A stretch of DNA of 64,000 nucleotides from Daphnia carinata (lineage: Eukaryota; Arthropoda; Branchiopoda; Diplostraca; Daphniidae), in contig NC_081339.1 in assembly GCF_022539665.2 (NCBI RefSeq), forward strand, positions 5,136,017-5,200,016, read 5' to 3'. Of the stretch, positions 62,001-64,000 are shown one piece after another. The notes under the pieces are model-generated. The model was not told where the DNA came from. It saw only the letters and a list, made by a program, of their open reading frames with translations, and searched no databases. The position numbers and the translations under genes are program-made. The first letter of the stretch is position 1. Every line of letters begins with the position of its first letter.

Positions 62001-64000
62001 AGCATTGGACCGGTGTTTCCTGACCGGTGCTGATAGCGACCCACCGGCCATTATTGCCATAAATAAAGTCTAGAAAAAAAAAGAAGAAGAAAATGGATGA
62101 AATTCTTTAGGAAATTGGTTAAAAGTTTAAAAATATTGTAGAAATCACCGAGAAAAAGGAACGTTTCAAGACTATCTAATAAGCGCGTAGGAGCCATCAA
62201 GGCGGAATGAACAGGGCCGGAATTCCGTCGACCATTTTCAATCCTGTTGGAGAAAACAAAACAAAAAGAATATTATCTTTTTGAAATGTATGGATGCATT
62301 ATTATAATTAAATAATTCCCATGGCCAAGTGATTTAAATTTTAATGAAACAATGTGTGAAAAGATAAAGAGGAAAACAAAAACAAGGGCCCATTGAATTT
62401 ACGACTTTTTGGGGTTCATCCCTACATATTTGGCCCTCCCTACATATTCACGTTGAAAACAATAAACTAAACAGAAATTTTCTCTCCAAGAAATTGAAAG
62501 AAACAAAAAATCACACCTCTAAGAGTCGAGCGAGATTTGATGCAGTACAGTGCAGGAAAATTTTTAAAAAGAACGAACAGGATTATCATTTAAATCGCTG
62601 CTCGTTGCCCCCCCTATATATGGTGGCAACCCCATACGTAATAAATACAAAATGAAGGAAAAAAAAAAAAATTGATAAGATTGCTGCCACAAATTCAAGT
62701 ATGTTTACAACCATCAATAATTCATACCAAACTCGCCGTACGGAACCCCAAACAACTCGTGATGAGTCAACTTTTCCTTTTTTTTTTTTTCGGGGGGGTT
62801 TAGAAGAAAAAAAAAATGCTTAACATCGTCCTCCCCTCCTGCCCAAACTGGACGTGCAATCAAAGGTGGTGGAAGGCTTAGCCGGAGCCAACTGACTAGT
62901 TATTACCAATAGAATTATCCGCCGCGCGCTTCCTTCATCCGGCCCATCAGTTATATAGAGTTCCAGCTCTATTAAGGGAAAGGCAGGGTTGAAAATACTT
63001 TAGCTTATTATTCACGGTTAGAAAAAAAAAACGGGAGGTTGTAAAAACTGGCGAGTTAAACAACTGTCTCACGAAAGCTCCACTGTCATTCCCATCACTC
63101 GTCGTCTGCGCCGGTGTAATAGACTTTTCTCATTTCTCCAACCCCTTATATAGCACAGGAACTATTCCGTCTCTCTCTATGAGAATTGTCTTTTTTTTTT
63201 TTTTTTTTTAAGAATGCCGTGAGCGCGCCCAAGTTATCTGCGTCTTATTTACACTGGTTGGGTGATTTACAACCGAGATCCGGAGCAAGCAGAGAGCCCC
63301 ACGATTAAGGGTATCATACCTAGGGCAATGTCGACAATCAAAAAAGAGAAAATAGCGCAGTAAACAAATTTTGTTCTTAAAGATATCAAAGCTGGTAATG
63401 TACTGGAGTTTGTTAAACTTAGTATCTCATATTTTTGTTAAGCCGTGGTCAGTGACTTTAAAAAGGTTCAAACCAACTGCAGGAGTTGAATCTCGTTTCT
63501 TTCTTCGTTGCCATCTGCCCTACGTTTCGCATAAGAGCGAAAGAGCCAATCCTAAATAAATAAGGACCGGTTCTGCAGAATTCAACTGCGTCGTTGTTGT
63601 AGAAGGAATCAGCTATGGTCATTTTTTTTTTTCAAAATCCACGAGTGTCCCTCCTAAAGAAAATGTTTTGCCCCGAATAAAAGAGTACACCCCCAACGAT
63701 GAGAATACGGAAAACGATCTTTTGCCCTACAATGAAAATGGGGTTTCCTCGTTTGCCAATGTAACGGAATGGACAGGCGAGTGCACAACAGTTCGAAACG
63801 TATTAGGCGGTAATATTCAATCTATAAAGGACAAAATCATTTGTAGAGAGAGGGAAAGATGTACGTGGTATGCGATAACCCGCCCGTATAGACGTTCCAA
63901 ATAGTTTTTTTTTTTTTTCCGGGGAGGAATTTATATTCTTTTGTACCAAGGTTTGGTTAGCCTCTGAACTATTGTCTGCGTGTCGTGTGTCGAAAGCAGG
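59037..64000. other. Upstream region of VWDE-like gene, no gene recognised
   Basis: AT-rich with CTTT, CA and GA repeats and G/A homopolymers (10 G near 59739). Three TATATAA-like boxes lie on the minus strand (about 61990, 62951 and 63145), which may be promoters of the gene to the left. No coding exon recognised, including the open stretch at 63668-63904. Confidence 0.45.
63144..63153 (-). promoter_or_regulatory. Candidate TATA box, minus strand
   Basis: Minus strand reads GTGCTATATAAGGGGTTGG, the best of three minus-strand TATA-like boxes upstream of the VWDE-like gene. Transcription would start near 63115. No start-site data. Confidence 0.3.

Noticed and set aside
61826..62023. Gly-rich open frame in a GGA repeat
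   Set aside because: Simple-repeat artefact, no start context or domain.
63668..63904. Open frame of 78 residues near the right edge
   Set aside because: No ATG at its start, no splice context, no recognised family.

Overview
This is an arthropod nuclear genome window, most likely a Daphnia-like crustacean. The evidence is a gustatory receptor of the insect/crustacean family, a CPAP3/obstructor cuticle gene, a CYP4 P450, Toll-pathway MyD88, many short introns of about 60-90 nt, and AT-rich microsatellite-filled spacers. I rebuilt every gene by hand from splice sites and reading-frame continuity. For all multi-exon models that are complete in the window, the exon lengths sum to a whole number of codons, which is an internal check. 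Species assignment is inference.

Layout. 1-850 (+): 3' end of a gustatory receptor. 1479-3554 (-): RING-finger protein, head-to-head with ARPC5 (+, 3809-4413). ARPC5 contains an AT-AC U12-type intron. 4957-6084 (-): secreted SOUL/heme-binding protein with a Lys/Glu tail; its probable TATA box and 5' leader exon lie near 7374-7474. 10109-15363 (-): TSC1/hamartin. 16903-18476 (-): MyD88, head-to-head (166 bp between start codons) with MKK7/hemipterous (+, 18643-21865). 27774-30225 (+): CPAP3 chitin-binding cuticle protein with two alternative last exons. 39641-40147 (+): an unrecognised small secreted helical protein. 42122-45200 (-): CYP4-type cytochrome P450 with a tRNA-Gln inside an intron; a second tRNA-Gln lies at 41057-41128. 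46979-59036 (-): a VWDE-like secreted protein (D8C, VWD, seven EGF repeats) with a 5.4-kb first intron and one GC-AG intron.

Between the genes: 7.5-10.1 kb, 21.9-27.5 kb, 30.2-35.5 kb, 37.2-39.6 kb and 59.0-64.0 kb hold no gene I recognise. They contain simple repeats and a few relics: a piggyBac-type MITE at 36180-36512 with a perfect 14-bp inverted repeat and TTAA ends, an adjoining hexamer-based minisatellite of about 630 bp, a tRNA-derived SINE-like head at 16140-16221, two degraded thrombospondin-like segments and an orphan EGF-like exon.

Functionally, the 10-22 kb block groups three signalling genes: TSC1 (TOR restraint), MyD88 (Toll adaptor) and MKK7 (JNK activation). MyD88 and MKK7 may share one promoter. 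No clearly new multi-gene system is visible. The most unusual items are the U12 AT-AC intron, the MyD88/MKK7 head-to-head pair, the BB-loop Pro-to-Ala change in MyD88, and the orphan secreted protein.
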